64,000 bases of DNA from Haliea salexigens DSM 19537 (GTDB lineage: Bacteria > Pseudomonadota > Gammaproteobacteria > Pseudomonadales > Halieaceae), in assembly GCF_000423125.1 (NCBI RefSeq), contig NZ_AUHJ01000009.1, positions 62,001 to 126,000 of the forward strand. Reading direction: 5' to 3'. The notes beneath the pieces were generated by a model. That model saw nothing but the letters and a program-made list of their open reading frames with translations. It was not told where the DNA came from and ran no database searches. Shown one piece after another: positions 1 to 7,937 of the stretch; position 1 is the stretch's first letter; the number at the start of each line of letters is the position of its first letter. Both the position numbers and the translations under genes were made by a program.

Positions 1-856
1 TGATCAGTTGGTAGCTCGCACACTCTCTGACGAGCCGACAGAGCGAACGGAAACCCAACGCACCACTCACGCGGTAGTTGAATGAGTTGTTGACCAGTCG
101 CGTCATGGCCACTTCGGGAGGCTGCTCCTGCAGCTGCAACGCAGCACCGGGCTCATAGCGGGGAAAAACAATGAACCGCGGACGCGCCGGGTCTGCCTGG
201 CGCTGCAAGCTGTCACCAGGCGGGAACATGTGTACCACATCGCCCTTGCGCGTTTTAGCATACCGCGGGCCGAAGCCGAGATGCGGGGCAAAGTCACGCA
301 GCAGAGGTATCGAGGCATTCTTCAACGGCGCGGCACGCGGCAAGGGCAGGAAGCAGCCATCTGCATGGCGCAGAATGCCGAATTCATCGGAGAGCAGCCG
401 CCAGCCGCGACCGACCAGAGCCGCACACAAGGTACTCTTGCCTGAGCCCGGCTGCGCCGGCAACACCACGGCGCAGCCATCGCGTTCCACCACGGCACTG
501 TGCAGCATCAAATAATCGTGGGCCGACATGGCAATGCACCAGTTCAGGCCCCACTCGAACATCGGAAATGCATGATCCAGCGGATAGGGATCGAAAGGCG
601 TGAGCCCTTCAATGCGAAATACCACCTGCGGACGGTACCAGCGTCGAGCGCCTAGCTGCCGCTCCACGACGATACGGAAGTGACAGACCTCATCCTCTGG
701 GAGCACATCGAGTGATGCGTACGATCGCTGCCACGTGGCAGAAAAACTGTCCACATCACTGCCCAACCGCACTTTAAAAGGTCCTGTCTCGAAACACAGG
801 CGCCGCTCCCGCAGCCTGCGCGACAAATCCGCCTCACCCAACGCCCCGACTTTCAA
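1..856 (-). CDS. HprK-related kinase A (HPr-rel-A system), C-terminus cut by window edge
   Basis: About 285 codons are visible before the window edge. The start is read as a TTG that overlaps the TGA of the upstream PqqD-like gene (TTGA), indicating translational coupling. The first residues (LKVGALGEADLSRRL) and the following RLCFETGPFKVRLGS match my recollection of the HprK-related kinase A family. A P-loop of HPr kinase type (AQPGSGKST) lies near residue 140, followed by a segment reading LLSDEFG. HPr kinase relatives phosphorylate serine on a protein or peptide; the substrate here is unknown. Family loci often also carry a nucleotidyltransferase, which would be left of the window. The operon starts at a sigma-54-type promoter shared in design with the PEP-CTERM genes. 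Confidence 0.85.
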   Translation of the reverse strand, partial: MKVGALGEADLSRRLRERRLCFETGPFKVRLGSDVDSFSATWQRSYASLDVLPEDEVCHFRIVVERQLGARRWYRPQVVFRIEGLTPFDPYPLDHAFPMFEWGLNWCIAMSAHDYLMLHSAVVERDGCAVVLPAQPGSGKSTLCAALVGRGWRLLSDEFGILRHADGCFLPLPRAAPLKNASIPLLRDFAPHLGFGPRYAKTRKGDVVHMFPPGDSLQRQADPARPRFIVFPRYEPGAALQLQEQPPEVAMTRLVNNSFNYRVSGALGFRSLCRLVRECASYQLI

Positions 857-1137
857 CGTGCGAAGCGCTCGACGAGCTGCATGGAAGCCAGGCGTTCCAA
901 TACGTTGCAGACCTGTGGCAGCCAATTCTCCCATGGTTCATCTGCGACCTTTGCCACTGCTACAGCGAGCTCCAAGTGCGTCAGACAGGCCCCCGAAGAA
1001 AGGCACGAGAGCACCTCCGCTGGCAAGGCATCAAGCAAGTGAGTCTCGCCGGTCGCATTGGAGTAAACGGCGACACAATCGCCGATCTCCTCTAGGATCA
1101 AAGTATCGTGGGAACTGAGTTGCCAGCCGTGCATCAT
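853..1137 (-). CDS. PqqD-like peptide chaperone of the HPr-rel-A system
   Basis: A 94-residue protein of the length and pattern of PqqD/RiPP recognition elements: an N-terminal beta-rich half (LILEEIGDCVAVYSNATGETHLLD) and a C-terminal helical half ending LVERFAR. PqqD relatives bind a leader peptide or protein and present it to a modifying enzyme. Its stop codon overlaps the start of the HprK-related kinase, so the two are expected to be made together and probably act on the same substrate. The gene begins about 35 bases after the upstream Tat-signal protein, the obvious candidate client. Family assignment is from recognition of the sequence; function is inferred. Confidence 0.8.
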   Translation of the reverse strand: MMHGWQLSSHDTLILEEIGDCVAVYSNATGETHLLDALPAEVLSCLSSGACLTHLELAVAVAKVADEPWENWLPQVCNVLERLASMQLVERFAR

Positions 1138-1171
1138 GTCATGCTAACACGAGCCACGGCGGCAAAGGTGA

Positions 1172-1696
1172 TCAGTTGAAAGTGCGCAGGCTCGAGGGAT
1201 TGAGAGACGTCCAGCAGGAGCCCGTCATCGGTGTAGCGTGGAGATCATTGAACGCGGACTCAGGAATCTGCGGCCAATACCCGACAATCTCCGGGGTGCG
1301 ACCGTTGACATCAAAAAGAACCAGCACATGCCGCGTTGACTCTACGTATCCATGGCCCAAAAGTTCTTCACGATTGGTGGCGTAAACCGTTCCGCTGTTG
1401 TGGTAGTACACGCCGTTGATGTCGTACAAGTCATTCGCCAGGCCCTGCACACTACGACCCTGCTTCTTGAAGTACGGCACTTCGAGCCTCACCGCGGTAT
1501 CGCCCTGCAGGCTGTTCCCTTGACTCGCGGACTTCATATTGGAAAAACTGCCGCCGGAGCATTGTGCCGCGCTCGCCATCGCGAGTGCCGCGTTAGGGGT
1601 TAGTGACACGATTACCGGTGCCGCCGCTGACGCTTTCAACAAGCGACGCCGGGTGGCATTGACCACATGCGTTTCGTCCTTCGACTTTTTACTCAC
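1172..1696 (-). CDS. Tat-signal secreted protein, candidate client of the PqqD/HprK cassette
   Basis: 174 residues from a GTG start preceded by GAGGG about eight bases upstream; a start further upstream is open but would lie at or beyond the sigma-54 promoter. The N-terminus carries a twin-arginine type signal (ATRRRLLKAS followed by a hydrophobic stretch and NAALA). The mature part has two cysteines (AAQC near the cleavage site and GSCW near the end) and no domain I recognise. It is first in an operon with the PqqD-like chaperone and the HprK-related kinase, suggesting it is their substrate or works with them. A Tat route would fit a protein folded or modified in the cytoplasm before export. 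Function is unknown. Confidence 0.7.
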   Translation of the reverse strand: MSKKSKDETHVVNATRRRLLKASAAAPVIVSLTPNAALAMASAAQCSGGSFSNMKSASQGNSLQGDTAVRLEVPYFKKQGRSVQGLANDLYDINGVYYHNSGTVYATNREELLGHGYVESTRHVLVLFDVNGRTPEIVGYWPQIPESAFNDLHATPMTGSCWTSLNPSSLRTFN

Positions 1697-1766
1697 TGTA
1701 TTACCCTCGTACGCGGCTCCGCGTCTCAAAACTGGTCGATCTTGTTGGCCACAAAGCAGCCACAAA

Positions 1767-1781
1767 GCAAAAATCAAGCCA
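1767..1781 (-). promoter_or_regulatory. Sigma-54 (-24/-12) promoter of the Tat/PqqD/HprK operon
   Basis: On the minus strand this reads TGGCTTGATTTTTGC, with GG and GC exactly 12 bases apart as required for RpoN. The predicted transcript start is near 1755, giving a leader of about 60 bases before the GTG at 1696. Confidence 0.75.
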
Positions 1782-1843
1782 AAATATTAACACACTGATT
1801 TATAAAGAAAACAAACTGCTCGAATCCACGCGATCTCGGTCAA

Positions 1844-1862
1844 TTGTAAAAATTCTCGACAA
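1844..1862 (-). promoter_or_regulatory. Putative activator site (PrsR-like UAS) for the Tat/PqqD/HprK operon
   Basis: On the minus strand this reads TTGTCGAGAATTTTTACAA. It shares the pattern KTGTCRRG-N4-YTTTACA with motifs upstream of the three PEP-CTERM genes and lies 63 bases upstream of the -24 element. A sigma-54 promoter needs an enhancer-binding activator; PrsR is the expected one for this system, but the binding itself is inferred. Confidence 0.55.
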
Positions 1863-2008
1863 ATAATCAGCGCCGCACTCTTGCTCTGTCGACGAGCAGA
1901 TACGCTCGCACATCATCCTTCGTAGACTAACACAAGTGTCCGCCTGACTTTTGCGCACTGGTTCACAGTGCTTGACATAACGCGCGATGCGTGGCGTTTG
2001 CTCAAAAT

Positions 2009-2028
2009 GTGTCGGAAAATCTTACACC
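2009..2028 (+). promoter_or_regulatory. Putative activator site (PrsR-like UAS) for the GDSL esterase gene
   Basis: Reads GTGTCGGAAAATCTTACACC, an imperfect dyad (GTGT...ACAC) matching the motif seen upstream of the other PEP-CTERM genes. It lies 49 bases upstream of the -24/-12 element at 2077-2091. Confidence 0.55.
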
Positions 2029-2076
2029 AGCCTGTCAGGAAGATATTTTTCCAATAATTTTCAAAGGGTTACGATT

Positions 2077-2091
2077 TGGCTCGAACCTTGC
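2077..2091 (+). promoter_or_regulatory. Sigma-54 (-24/-12) promoter of the PEP-CTERM GDSL esterase
   Basis: Reads TGGCTCGAACCTTGC with correct GG-to-GC spacing. The predicted start is near 2103, giving a leader of about 90 bases, the same as for the PEP-CTERM gene at 17043. Confidence 0.75.
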
Positions 2092-2191
2092 CTAGGCAAA
2101 CTTGAGGGACCGCCCATGATCACAACCTGCGCCGGGATGTGTCGAACGCGTGTACCCTCACACCGATCGCTCACACAGGAATAAGAAACCG

Positions 2192-3229
2192 ATGAAATCA
2201 CGCTTTTGCCAGTTCAAGCACACTGCGCGCGCGGCCATCGCGGCATTGGCCATCGCCAGTAGCCCGCTGTACGCCGCGCCCCTGTTTTCTGACATCTACG
2301 TTTTTGGTGACAGCCTGTCGGACACAGGCAATACCCGTTCAGAGGTTCCCTTCGGCTCAACCGGAACGGTTGCGGCACTTGCCGGCTACGGCCCTAACGG
2401 ACGCTTCAGCAATGGGCCCGTGTGGCATGAGTACCTCGCCGACCTTCTGGCTTTGCCCCGCGCAACGCGCTCCTCCGCTGGCGGCAATAACTATGCGTAT
2501 GGTGGCGCACGGGTCGACAACGCCGGCGGCGTCTCAGCCGGCGTTCTGACCCAGCAGGCCCGCTACAACACCGACCTTGGCGGCGCCACGTCAGACCCTG
2601 ACGCGCTGTATGTCGCCTGGGCGGGTGGCAATGACATGCGCGACCTGGTGGGTAGCGTCGATCCGCTGGCCGCCATCAACGCCACGCTGGACTCACTGTT
2701 TGGCGTACTGGGTGGGCTGGTAGCGAGCGGCGCTGGCACATTACTGATCCCCAATCTGCCTGACCTCGGCAGTATTCCGGAATTTCGCACCTCGGCCGAA
2801 GCCGCATCGGCCACATTCGTCACCACGGCGTGGAACACCGGCCTCGAACAACGCGTGAATGGCCTCGCAGCAACCACATCAGCATCAATCTACTTTCTCG
2901 ATGTGTTCTCGGTATTCAACGATATTATCGCTGACCCGGCACCGTTCGGCTTCACCAATGCCACAGGCGAATGCCGCTCCGTTGTGAGCTCAGGCTTTCT
3001 CGGCTTGGGGCGCACGGAAGTAGAATGTGCCGGAGCGGCCGGCTATGTGTTCTGGGATGAAATTCACCCCACCACGGCAGCCCATAGCCAGCTTGGCGCC
3101 AGCGCCTTCGCGTTGTTGAGCAGCGGCGCGGCGGTCGGCACAGTGCCGGCACCGATGACACTTTGGCTGTTCCTGTTTGGGCTGCTCGCCCTGATCTACA
3201 TGCACCGGCGGAACGCGGTGGCCGCGTAA
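2192..3229 (+). CDS. PEP-CTERM-anchored GDSL/SGNH esterase
   Basis: 345 residues. The ATG at 2192 is preceded by AGGA and is the first codon giving a normal signal peptide (KSRFCQFKHTARAAIAALAI, cleaved around AAP). GDSL block I is FGDSLSDTGN with nucleophile Ser41. The oxyanion residues are in block III (WAGGNDMRD), and the catalytic Asp/His pair is in DEIHPTTAAH near the end. The C-terminus is a PEP-CTERM tripartite tail: VPAP in place of the usual VPEP, one membrane helix and a basic end (MHRRN). The enzyme is expected to be exported, handled by exosortase A and placed at the surface, where it would cleave ester groups, perhaps on the EPS or on lipids. Expression is predicted to be sigma-54 dependent. 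Confidence 0.9.
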   Translation: MKSRFCQFKHTARAAIAALAIASSPLYAAPLFSDIYVFGDSLSDTGNTRSEVPFGSTGTVAALAGYGPNGRFSNGPVWHEYLADLLALPRATRSSAGGNNYAYGGARVDNAGGVSAGVLTQQARYNTDLGGATSDPDALYVAWAGGNDMRDLVGSVDPLAAINATLDSLFGVLGGLVASGAGTLLIPNLPDLGSIPEFRTSAEAASATFVTTAWNTGLEQRVNGLAATTSASIYFLDVFSVFNDIIADPAPFGFTNATGECRSVVSSGFLGLGRTEVECAGAAGYVFWDEIHPTTAAHSQLGASAFALLSSGAAVGTVPAPMTLWLFLFGLLALIYMHRRNAVAA

Positions 3230-3246
3230 TACGGTCACTGACTTGT

Positions 3247-4101
3247 GTGCGGAGCGGCAGACCGCCAGACATACGCGCGTCTTGCCGCTCCGACACCAAG
3301 CATAGCCCGCGCCCTGCGGGGCGGCTGCGCCGCCTTCCTGCACTGCTGGCACTCATCCTGCTGCTCGCCAATCTCCCGACACTGACAGTGGCAGCCCCGC
3401 AGAACGCCACCCGGCTCACACTAGAGCTGCAGATTGCTGAGGAATACCGCACCCACTACCTAGTGCTCATGGAGCAGCAGGTGCATGTCTATAGCGATGA
3501 GGGCTGCCTCGAGGGGGTCTACACAACCTCATCCGACACTTTGCACATCCATTCAGCGTCAGACGGCGCAGCCATGCTACTGAACCGCAACAGCGCCGCC
3601 AAGCTGGCCGCACAGCTGTCGGCAGAGGTGATGGCTATGGAGGACTCGCTCGCCACCCTGACTCCGGAACAGCAGGTCGTCAGCCGCTTGCGCATGGCGC
3701 AGCTATTCAACCGTGAGGGCGAGGGAACAGCAACCAGCGTGGATATGGCTGTTGAATCGGGTGCAGATGAGTCCATCCTCGGGATCGCGTGCAAAGGCTA
3801 TTCATTGCACAGCAGTGGCGCCACGGTGGGTGAAGCGTGTTTTGCCCCTGCGGGTGCGGTGCCACATGGCGCTGCATTGGCGGACATGTTGGCGCTGATG
3901 CACGACCTTCACATTGCACTGCAGGAGGCTGCACCGGCCTACGTGAGCTGGGTGCTTCCCACGCAATTACTCTCCAGCCTGAAACCCGAATTGGGTATCC
4001 CCCTGCGTCTGAGCATCGTCGAAGACAACGGCACAACAATCAGCGCCTGGCGCATGACAGAGCTCGAAGAAACCTCCGCCAGCCCCTTGGTTGTGGACTG
4101 A
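3247..4101 (+). CDS. Secreted protein of unknown function
   Basis: The frame is open well upstream, overlapping the esterase, but the part with protein character begins after the esterase stop. GTG 3247 is chosen as start, giving 284 residues; its ribosome-binding site is weak. A hydrophobic stretch (ALLALILLLANLPTLTVAA) after a basic N-terminus looks like a signal peptide. The mature part has scattered cysteines (EGC, IACKG, GEACF) that could form disulfides. I recognise no domain. It lies 17 bases after the esterase gene, so it is probably cotranscribed from the same sigma-54 promoter and may work with the esterase. Confidence 0.6.
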   Translation: MRSGRPPDIRASCRSDTKHSPRPAGRLRRLPALLALILLLANLPTLTVAAPQNATRLTLELQIAEEYRTHYLVLMEQQVHVYSDEGCLEGVYTTSSDTLHIHSASDGAAMLLNRNSAAKLAAQLSAEVMAMEDSLATLTPEQQVVSRLRMAQLFNREGEGTATSVDMAVESGADESILGIACKGYSLHSSGATVGEACFAPAGAVPHGAALADMLALMHDLHIALQEAAPAYVSWVLPTQLLSSLKPELGIPLRLSIVEDNGTTISAWRMTELEETSASPLVVD

Positions 4102-4137
4102 AATCGCAACCCCAGCTCAAGGCAGGCACACTCCGCA

Positions 4138-4174
4138 ACAAAAAAGGGTAGAGAGCTTTCGCTCTCTACCCTTT
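4138..4174 (-). terminator. Rho-independent terminator of the PEP-CTERM gene at 4208-4870
   Basis: A perfect 14-base stem (4143-4156 with 4161-4174) and a four-base loop. On the minus strand the stem runs into a T-rich stretch (CCCTTTTTTG), so it is built to stop leftward transcription. It may also stop the rightward gene ending at 4101. Confidence 0.85.
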
Positions 4175-4207
4175 GCGCACTTGTGGGCCGGGCCTATACC
4201 CGCTTTT

Positions 4208-4870
4208 TCAGGCCTTGCGGCGACGAGCCGTAAAGCCAAGACCAAACAAGCCAAGACCCATCAGCAGCAGCGTGCCCGGTACCGGCACCGGGGCGGCGTC
4301 GACACGTGACGTCGTGTAAGCGAGGTCATCCGAGGTGATCTCCTGCCCGGATATCAACAACGTCTGAATGGCCGTGTCGGAGGTGATGCTAATGAATTCC
4401 ATCGTGCCATCACCCGGGCCAAAGCCGCTCGGCCGCGACACCAGGCCCAGAGACTCATTGCCCGCACCAAAAAACTCGATGGATTCCGCACCGACGCCCG
4501 CAGCACTGAACCAACCGCTAAAGCCGAAAATGCCCCCCAGCCCACTGAAATCCAGGCTGTAGGTACCGTCACCGAACCCCGCGCCAAAGAGGGAACCGGA
4601 ACTCGGTACAATCGGAGAGCTGCTACGAAAATCAGTCCAATTACCCTGCGCTACGGAGGCGAGTTGGACCGTGCCGGGCACTACACTCACCGAACCACCG
4701 AACAGGGATGTCAGGAAGGCACGACCACCGGGGGTACCCTCGAAATCCTCAACCGCGTCGGCCAGGAATGTGCCTGCGACGATGGGAGCCGCTTGAAGAC
4801 CGAGTGCACCGAAGGTCAGTGACACCGCCAGCGCGGCTTTGCAGACTAATTTCTTGCTTGTATTCAGCAT
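4208..4870 (-). CDS. PEP-CTERM sorting domain protein
   Basis: 220 residues with an N-terminal signal peptide (KLVCKAALAVSLTFGALG, cleaved near LQAAP) and a typical C-terminal PEP-CTERM tail: VPVPGTLLLMGLGLFG followed by LGFTARRRKA. The body is glycine/serine/phenylalanine-rich and contains no enzyme motif, as is usual for exosortase substrates that become part of the extracellular matrix. The gene stands alone, with its own sigma-54 promoter at 4919-4933, a matching upstream motif at 4997-5015 and a strong terminator. It is therefore a monocistronic member of the PEP-CTERM regulon. Its precise role is unknown. Confidence 0.88.
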   Translation of the reverse strand: MLNTSKKLVCKAALAVSLTFGALGLQAAPIVAGTFLADAVEDFEGTPGGRAFLTSLFGGSVSVVPGTVQLASVAQGNWTDFRSSSPIVPSSGSLFGAGFGDGTYSLDFSGLGGIFGFSGWFSAAGVGAESIEFFGAGNESLGLVSRPSGFGPGDGTMEFISITSDTAIQTLLISGQEITSDDLAYTTSRVDAAPVPVPGTLLLMGLGLFGLGFTARRRKA

Positions 4871-4918
4871 GGCTCTAACCCTCGAAATTCAAATAAGTAA
4901 CGCTCTGCAACGTCTTAA

Positions 4919-4933
4919 GCAAAAAGCCTGCCA
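4919..4933 (-). promoter_or_regulatory. Sigma-54 (-24/-12) promoter of the PEP-CTERM gene 4208-4870
   Basis: On the minus strand this reads TGGCAGGCTTTTTGC with exact GG/GC spacing. The predicted start is near 4907, about 37 bases before the ATG. Confidence 0.8.
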
Positions 4934-4996
4934 TAAAAATATTTACGTTTTAAAACAGTAGCTTGCAAAAACAACGTCGCACAAGCCCGAGGGCCA

Positions 4997-5015
4997 CTGT
5001 AAAGAAAACCGACAC
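4997..5015 (-). promoter_or_regulatory. Putative activator site (PrsR-like UAS)
   Basis: On the minus strand this reads GTGTCGGTTTTCTTTACAG. It matches the motif at 2009-2028 in the first seven bases (GTGTCGG) and in the TTACA core. It lies 64 bases upstream of the -24 element, almost the same distance as at 1844-1862. Confidence 0.55.
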
Positions 5016-5054
5016 CCTTCACAGCGCAGGCGAGCCGGCCGCTACGCGCCTCCA

Positions 5055-7832
5055 TCAGCTCTCGCGAAGTTGCTCCGCCAACGCCTTGGCGGCAGGCGTC
5101 TCAGGGAACGCCGGGCCACGCAGCAGCGTATCCAGCAAGGTCAGCGCCTCGTCAGAACGCCCCGCCGCCGCCAGAATCTGCGCACGGTGGTAGCGAAATT
5201 GAGGCGAATCCGGGGCGCTGTCCAGCGTTTTCTGGTTTACTGCCAGCGCTTCATCGTAATCGCCGTTCTCCAGCAGGATCATGGCATGTGTATCCTGAAT
5301 CGCCGCATTATCAGGAACGGCTCGCAATGCCTTCTCCACGAGCTCCAGCGCCCGTGCGGTGTTTGAGGCGCGATACGCCCAGGCCAGGTTGTTCATCGCA
5401 ACCACATCGTCCGGTGCCAGGCGATGCAGGGTTTCAAACACGGCAGCAGCCTCTTCATCCCGCCCCTGAGACAGGTACAGCGGCCCCAGCTGGTTGAGCA
5501 CGGTCACATCCTCGGGAGCGCTCTGCAGCCAGCCTTCGAGCATCCTGTAGGCCTCGTCACGCTTGCCTTGCTGCAACAGTGTGGAGGACAGAAACACCAG
5601 CGAATTGCTGGACGGCGACTCACTGTGCGCCTTGCGCAGCAGCGTTTCGGCCTCGTCCAGATCGCCCTGGGTCAGCGCCAACCGACCTCGAGCCAGGTTG
5701 AGTTGCGCCTCGGGCACCACACCGGCCGGCATTTTTGCCAGCTGCTCGCTGGTCTCGGCCAGCTTGTTCTGCTGCAGCAGCACTTCAACCAGCATTTTGC
5801 GGGAATCCACATCCTGCGGCTGCAGATCCACCGCCTGGCGCAGGTGACGCTCAGCCGCCGGCAGGTCGCCGTTGGCACGCTCCGCCTGCGCCGCCAGGCG
5901 CAGCGCCCGTACATTATCCGGCATCAATTCCAGCAGGCGGCGGCTGGAATTCACCGCTGCACCCGGCTGATCAAGTGCCAGGAAAGCGCCCGCAAGCAAC
6001 TGGTGTACGCGGGGATCGCCGTTGTGTTCATCGCGCACGGCGGTAAGCAGGTCCACCGCTTCGCCGGGGCGCTGCTGCGTGAACTGATACCGGGCCAGCA
6101 TAAGCCTTGGCTCCAGCGCCTTGGGGTGAGCGCTCATGGCCCGCTCCAGCGCCGCCACCATCTCCGTCATTTCACCGCGCTGTTCGTGCACGGCGGCGAG
6201 GTTCATCATGCCCTGCAGGTCATCGGGCTGCGCGGTGAGGCTGTCATTGAGGATATCCAGCGCCGCGGCAGAGTCATCGTCCAGCATGGCCAGAGACGCC
6301 AGCCCGGTGCTTGCCTGGGTATTGCCCGGCTCCAGCGCCAGAGCGGCGCGGTAATTCTCCGCCGCACCCGCCCGGTCCCCCGCATCCAGTGCCAGTTGTG
6401 CTGCCAGCACACTGGGCAGGGCATCCTCAGGGGCGCTGTCGCGAAACGACTGCAGTTCGGCATTCGCCGCCTCGGCATCGCCACCGGCAGCCAGCGCGCG
6501 CACCAGCCGATACCGTATTTCACCATCGGCGGGGTCGAGCTCACGTGCGGTACGCAAGGCCACCGTGCCTGCATCCAGGTCGCCGGAGCGCACCAGGGAG
6601 GTGCCGAGTTCCATTTGCACCTGGGCGGAATCCGGTGTGGCGGTGGCCATATCCTGGTAAACCGCCGCACTGGCACCGTGCATGCCCTGCGCGGTGAGCG
6701 CCAGCGCCAGGATATTCATCGTGGGGACATTCATGGGCAATTCCTCCAACAACTTGCGGGTGATGGTTTCGGCGCGTCCGGGCTCGCCCATGCGCAAGTA
6801 CACCGCGGCCAGCATCTGGCGCGCGTTGATGTTACGGGGCTGGGCCGCAAGAAACCGGCTCAGCTGGTCTTCCGCTGTTGCGAGGTTGCCCTCACGGAAG
6901 TTGGCGTTTGCCGCCAAATAGAGGCTTGGCAAGTGGTCCGGTGCCACGTTGAGCACCTTGGCCAGTTCACCCAGGCCAGCGCTGGCGTTGCCATTTTCGA
7001 TCTCGATACGGGCCTGCGCGTAGTTTACGCCGGGGTGGTCAGGAATGATTTTCTCGAGCTGCTCCAGCTCTTTCGCTGCTTCATTGTGCTTGCCCTGTTC
7101 GACCTGCACGGCCACCAGGCTCAGGCGGTCATTCAGGCGAAAGCGGTTCAGGCTGCTCGCAGTCGCGAACGCGGCCTCGGCCGCAGGGTAATCCCCACGC
7201 GCTTGCAGCAAGCCACCGTACAGGCTCCAGGCTTCGGCAAATTCGGGGTGCGTTGTCGTCAGCTCCTTGAGGATGCTCTGGGCGTCCTCGCGCTCGCCGG
7301 TGTGGCTGACCGATACGAACGCCTGGGAAAGCTGCACCTGGGGGTCATCCGGTGCCAGCTGTATGGCCTTGCTCAGGGTGTCTTCCGCGCTGAACGTGTC
7401 TCCCGTGGACGCTTGCGCCCGCGCCACCAGGGCTAGCCAGGCGGATTCCTCTGCGGCAAAGGCGTAGCCCGGGTCGGCATAGTGCTGCAGCAGTTTTTCC
7501 GCCTCGCCCGCGCCTATCAGCGCCTCGGCATAGAGCACGGCGACCTCCGGAACCTGTTCCGCCTCCAGCGACTTTTCAAACTCTACCGCCGCTTCAGCCA
7601 TGGCGCGCTGGCGCAGGAACACTTCGCCCAGCACCCGTCGCCCTGCCGCGCTGCGAGTGTCCTGCTGTAACGCGGTTTTGGCGTCGATCTCCGCCGCGTT
7701 CAATTTGCCTTCGGCGAACGACTGCTGCGCCCGGGCCAGCAGCTCATCGTGGGTGAGTGATTTGGAACACGCGGAAACAGCCAATACCACCATGGCGGGC
7801 AGCCACAGCTTCCGGGCAACAGACATTTGCAT
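5055..7832 (-). CDS. prsT: TPR-repeat lipoprotein PrsT of the PEP-CTERM system
   Basis: 925 residues, the usual size for the large PEP-CTERM-associated TPR lipoprotein. The N-terminus is a lipoprotein signal (WLPAMVVLAVSAC, lipidated Cys22), followed by tetratricopeptide-type helical repeats to the end, such as LARAQQSFAEGKLNAAEIDA and PDNVRALRLAAQAERANGDL. Such proteins are envelope scaffolds that accompany the prsK/prsR genes in exosortase loci. Here prsT is separated from prsK by 55 kb and sits downstream of the AMIN/barrel and ABC genes with a 105-base gap. No enzymatic motif is seen. ATG 7832 and ATG 7826 are both possible starts. Confidence 0.9.
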   Translation of the reverse strand: MQMSVARKLWLPAMVVLAVSACSKSLTHDELLARAQQSFAEGKLNAAEIDAKTALQQDTRSAAGRRVLGEVFLRQRAMAEAAVEFEKSLEAEQVPEVAVLYAEALIGAGEAEKLLQHYADPGYAFAAEESAWLALVARAQASTGDTFSAEDTLSKAIQLAPDDPQVQLSQAFVSVSHTGEREDAQSILKELTTTHPEFAEAWSLYGGLLQARGDYPAAEAAFATASSLNRFRLNDRLSLVAVQVEQGKHNEAAKELEQLEKIIPDHPGVNYAQARIEIENGNASAGLGELAKVLNVAPDHLPSLYLAANANFREGNLATAEDQLSRFLAAQPRNINARQMLAAVYLRMGEPGRAETITRKLLEELPMNVPTMNILALALTAQGMHGASAAVYQDMATATPDSAQVQMELGTSLVRSGDLDAGTVALRTARELDPADGEIRYRLVRALAAGGDAEAANAELQSFRDSAPEDALPSVLAAQLALDAGDRAGAAENYRAALALEPGNTQASTGLASLAMLDDDSAAALDILNDSLTAQPDDLQGMMNLAAVHEQRGEMTEMVAALERAMSAHPKALEPRLMLARYQFTQQRPGEAVDLLTAVRDEHNGDPRVHQLLAGAFLALDQPGAAVNSSRRLLELMPDNVRALRLAAQAERANGDLPAAERHLRQAVDLQPQDVDSRKMLVEVLLQQNKLAETSEQLAKMPAGVVPEAQLNLARGRLALTQGDLDEAETLLRKAHSESPSSNSLVFLSSTLLQQGKRDEAYRMLEGWLQSAPEDVTVLNQLGPLYLSQGRDEEAAAVFETLHRLAPDDVVAMNNLAWAYRASNTARALELVEKALRAVPDNAAIQDTHAMILLENGDYDEALAVNQKTLDSAPDSPQFRYHRAQILAAAGRSDEALTLLDTLLRGPAFPETPAAKALAEQLRES

Positions 7833-7937
7833 GGTAACGCCTCGTAACGTTCTATTCTTTCCCCCACTCTAAGGCAGGAACGCGGTGCCGCCAAGGCGCA
7901 AATGCGGCACTGGCTCACACTTTGGCAGGGAAAGGGG

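Larger units (their letters stand above)
1697..2191. other. Divergent regulatory intergenic region
   Basis: This 495-base gap between the Tat-signal gene (minus) and the GDSL esterase (plus) holds two divergent promoter units. Each has a -24/-12 element and an upstream 19-base motif: 1767-1781 with 1844-1862 for the left gene, and 2077-2091 with 2009-2028 for the right. The short frames inside it show no signal peptide, domain or ribosome-binding site, so I see no gene here. Confidence 0.7.

Noticed and set aside
853-1696. A lasso-peptide or other RiPP cluster
   Set aside because: PqqD, an HprK-like kinase and (at 21033) an asparagine synthase are features of some lasso clusters. But there is no short precursor gene or transglutaminase-like protease here and the synthase is 20 kb away, so a classic RiPP cluster is not supported.
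1987-2184. A 65-residue frame in the divergent regulatory region
   Set aside because: It covers the activator motif and the sigma-54 promoter and has no ribosome-binding site or protein character.
5424-7436. A 670-residue open frame on the plus strand
   Set aside because: It is antisense to prsT. Long antisense frames are common in GC-rich repetitive TPR genes, and its translation (rich in Gln, Arg and His) has no domain.
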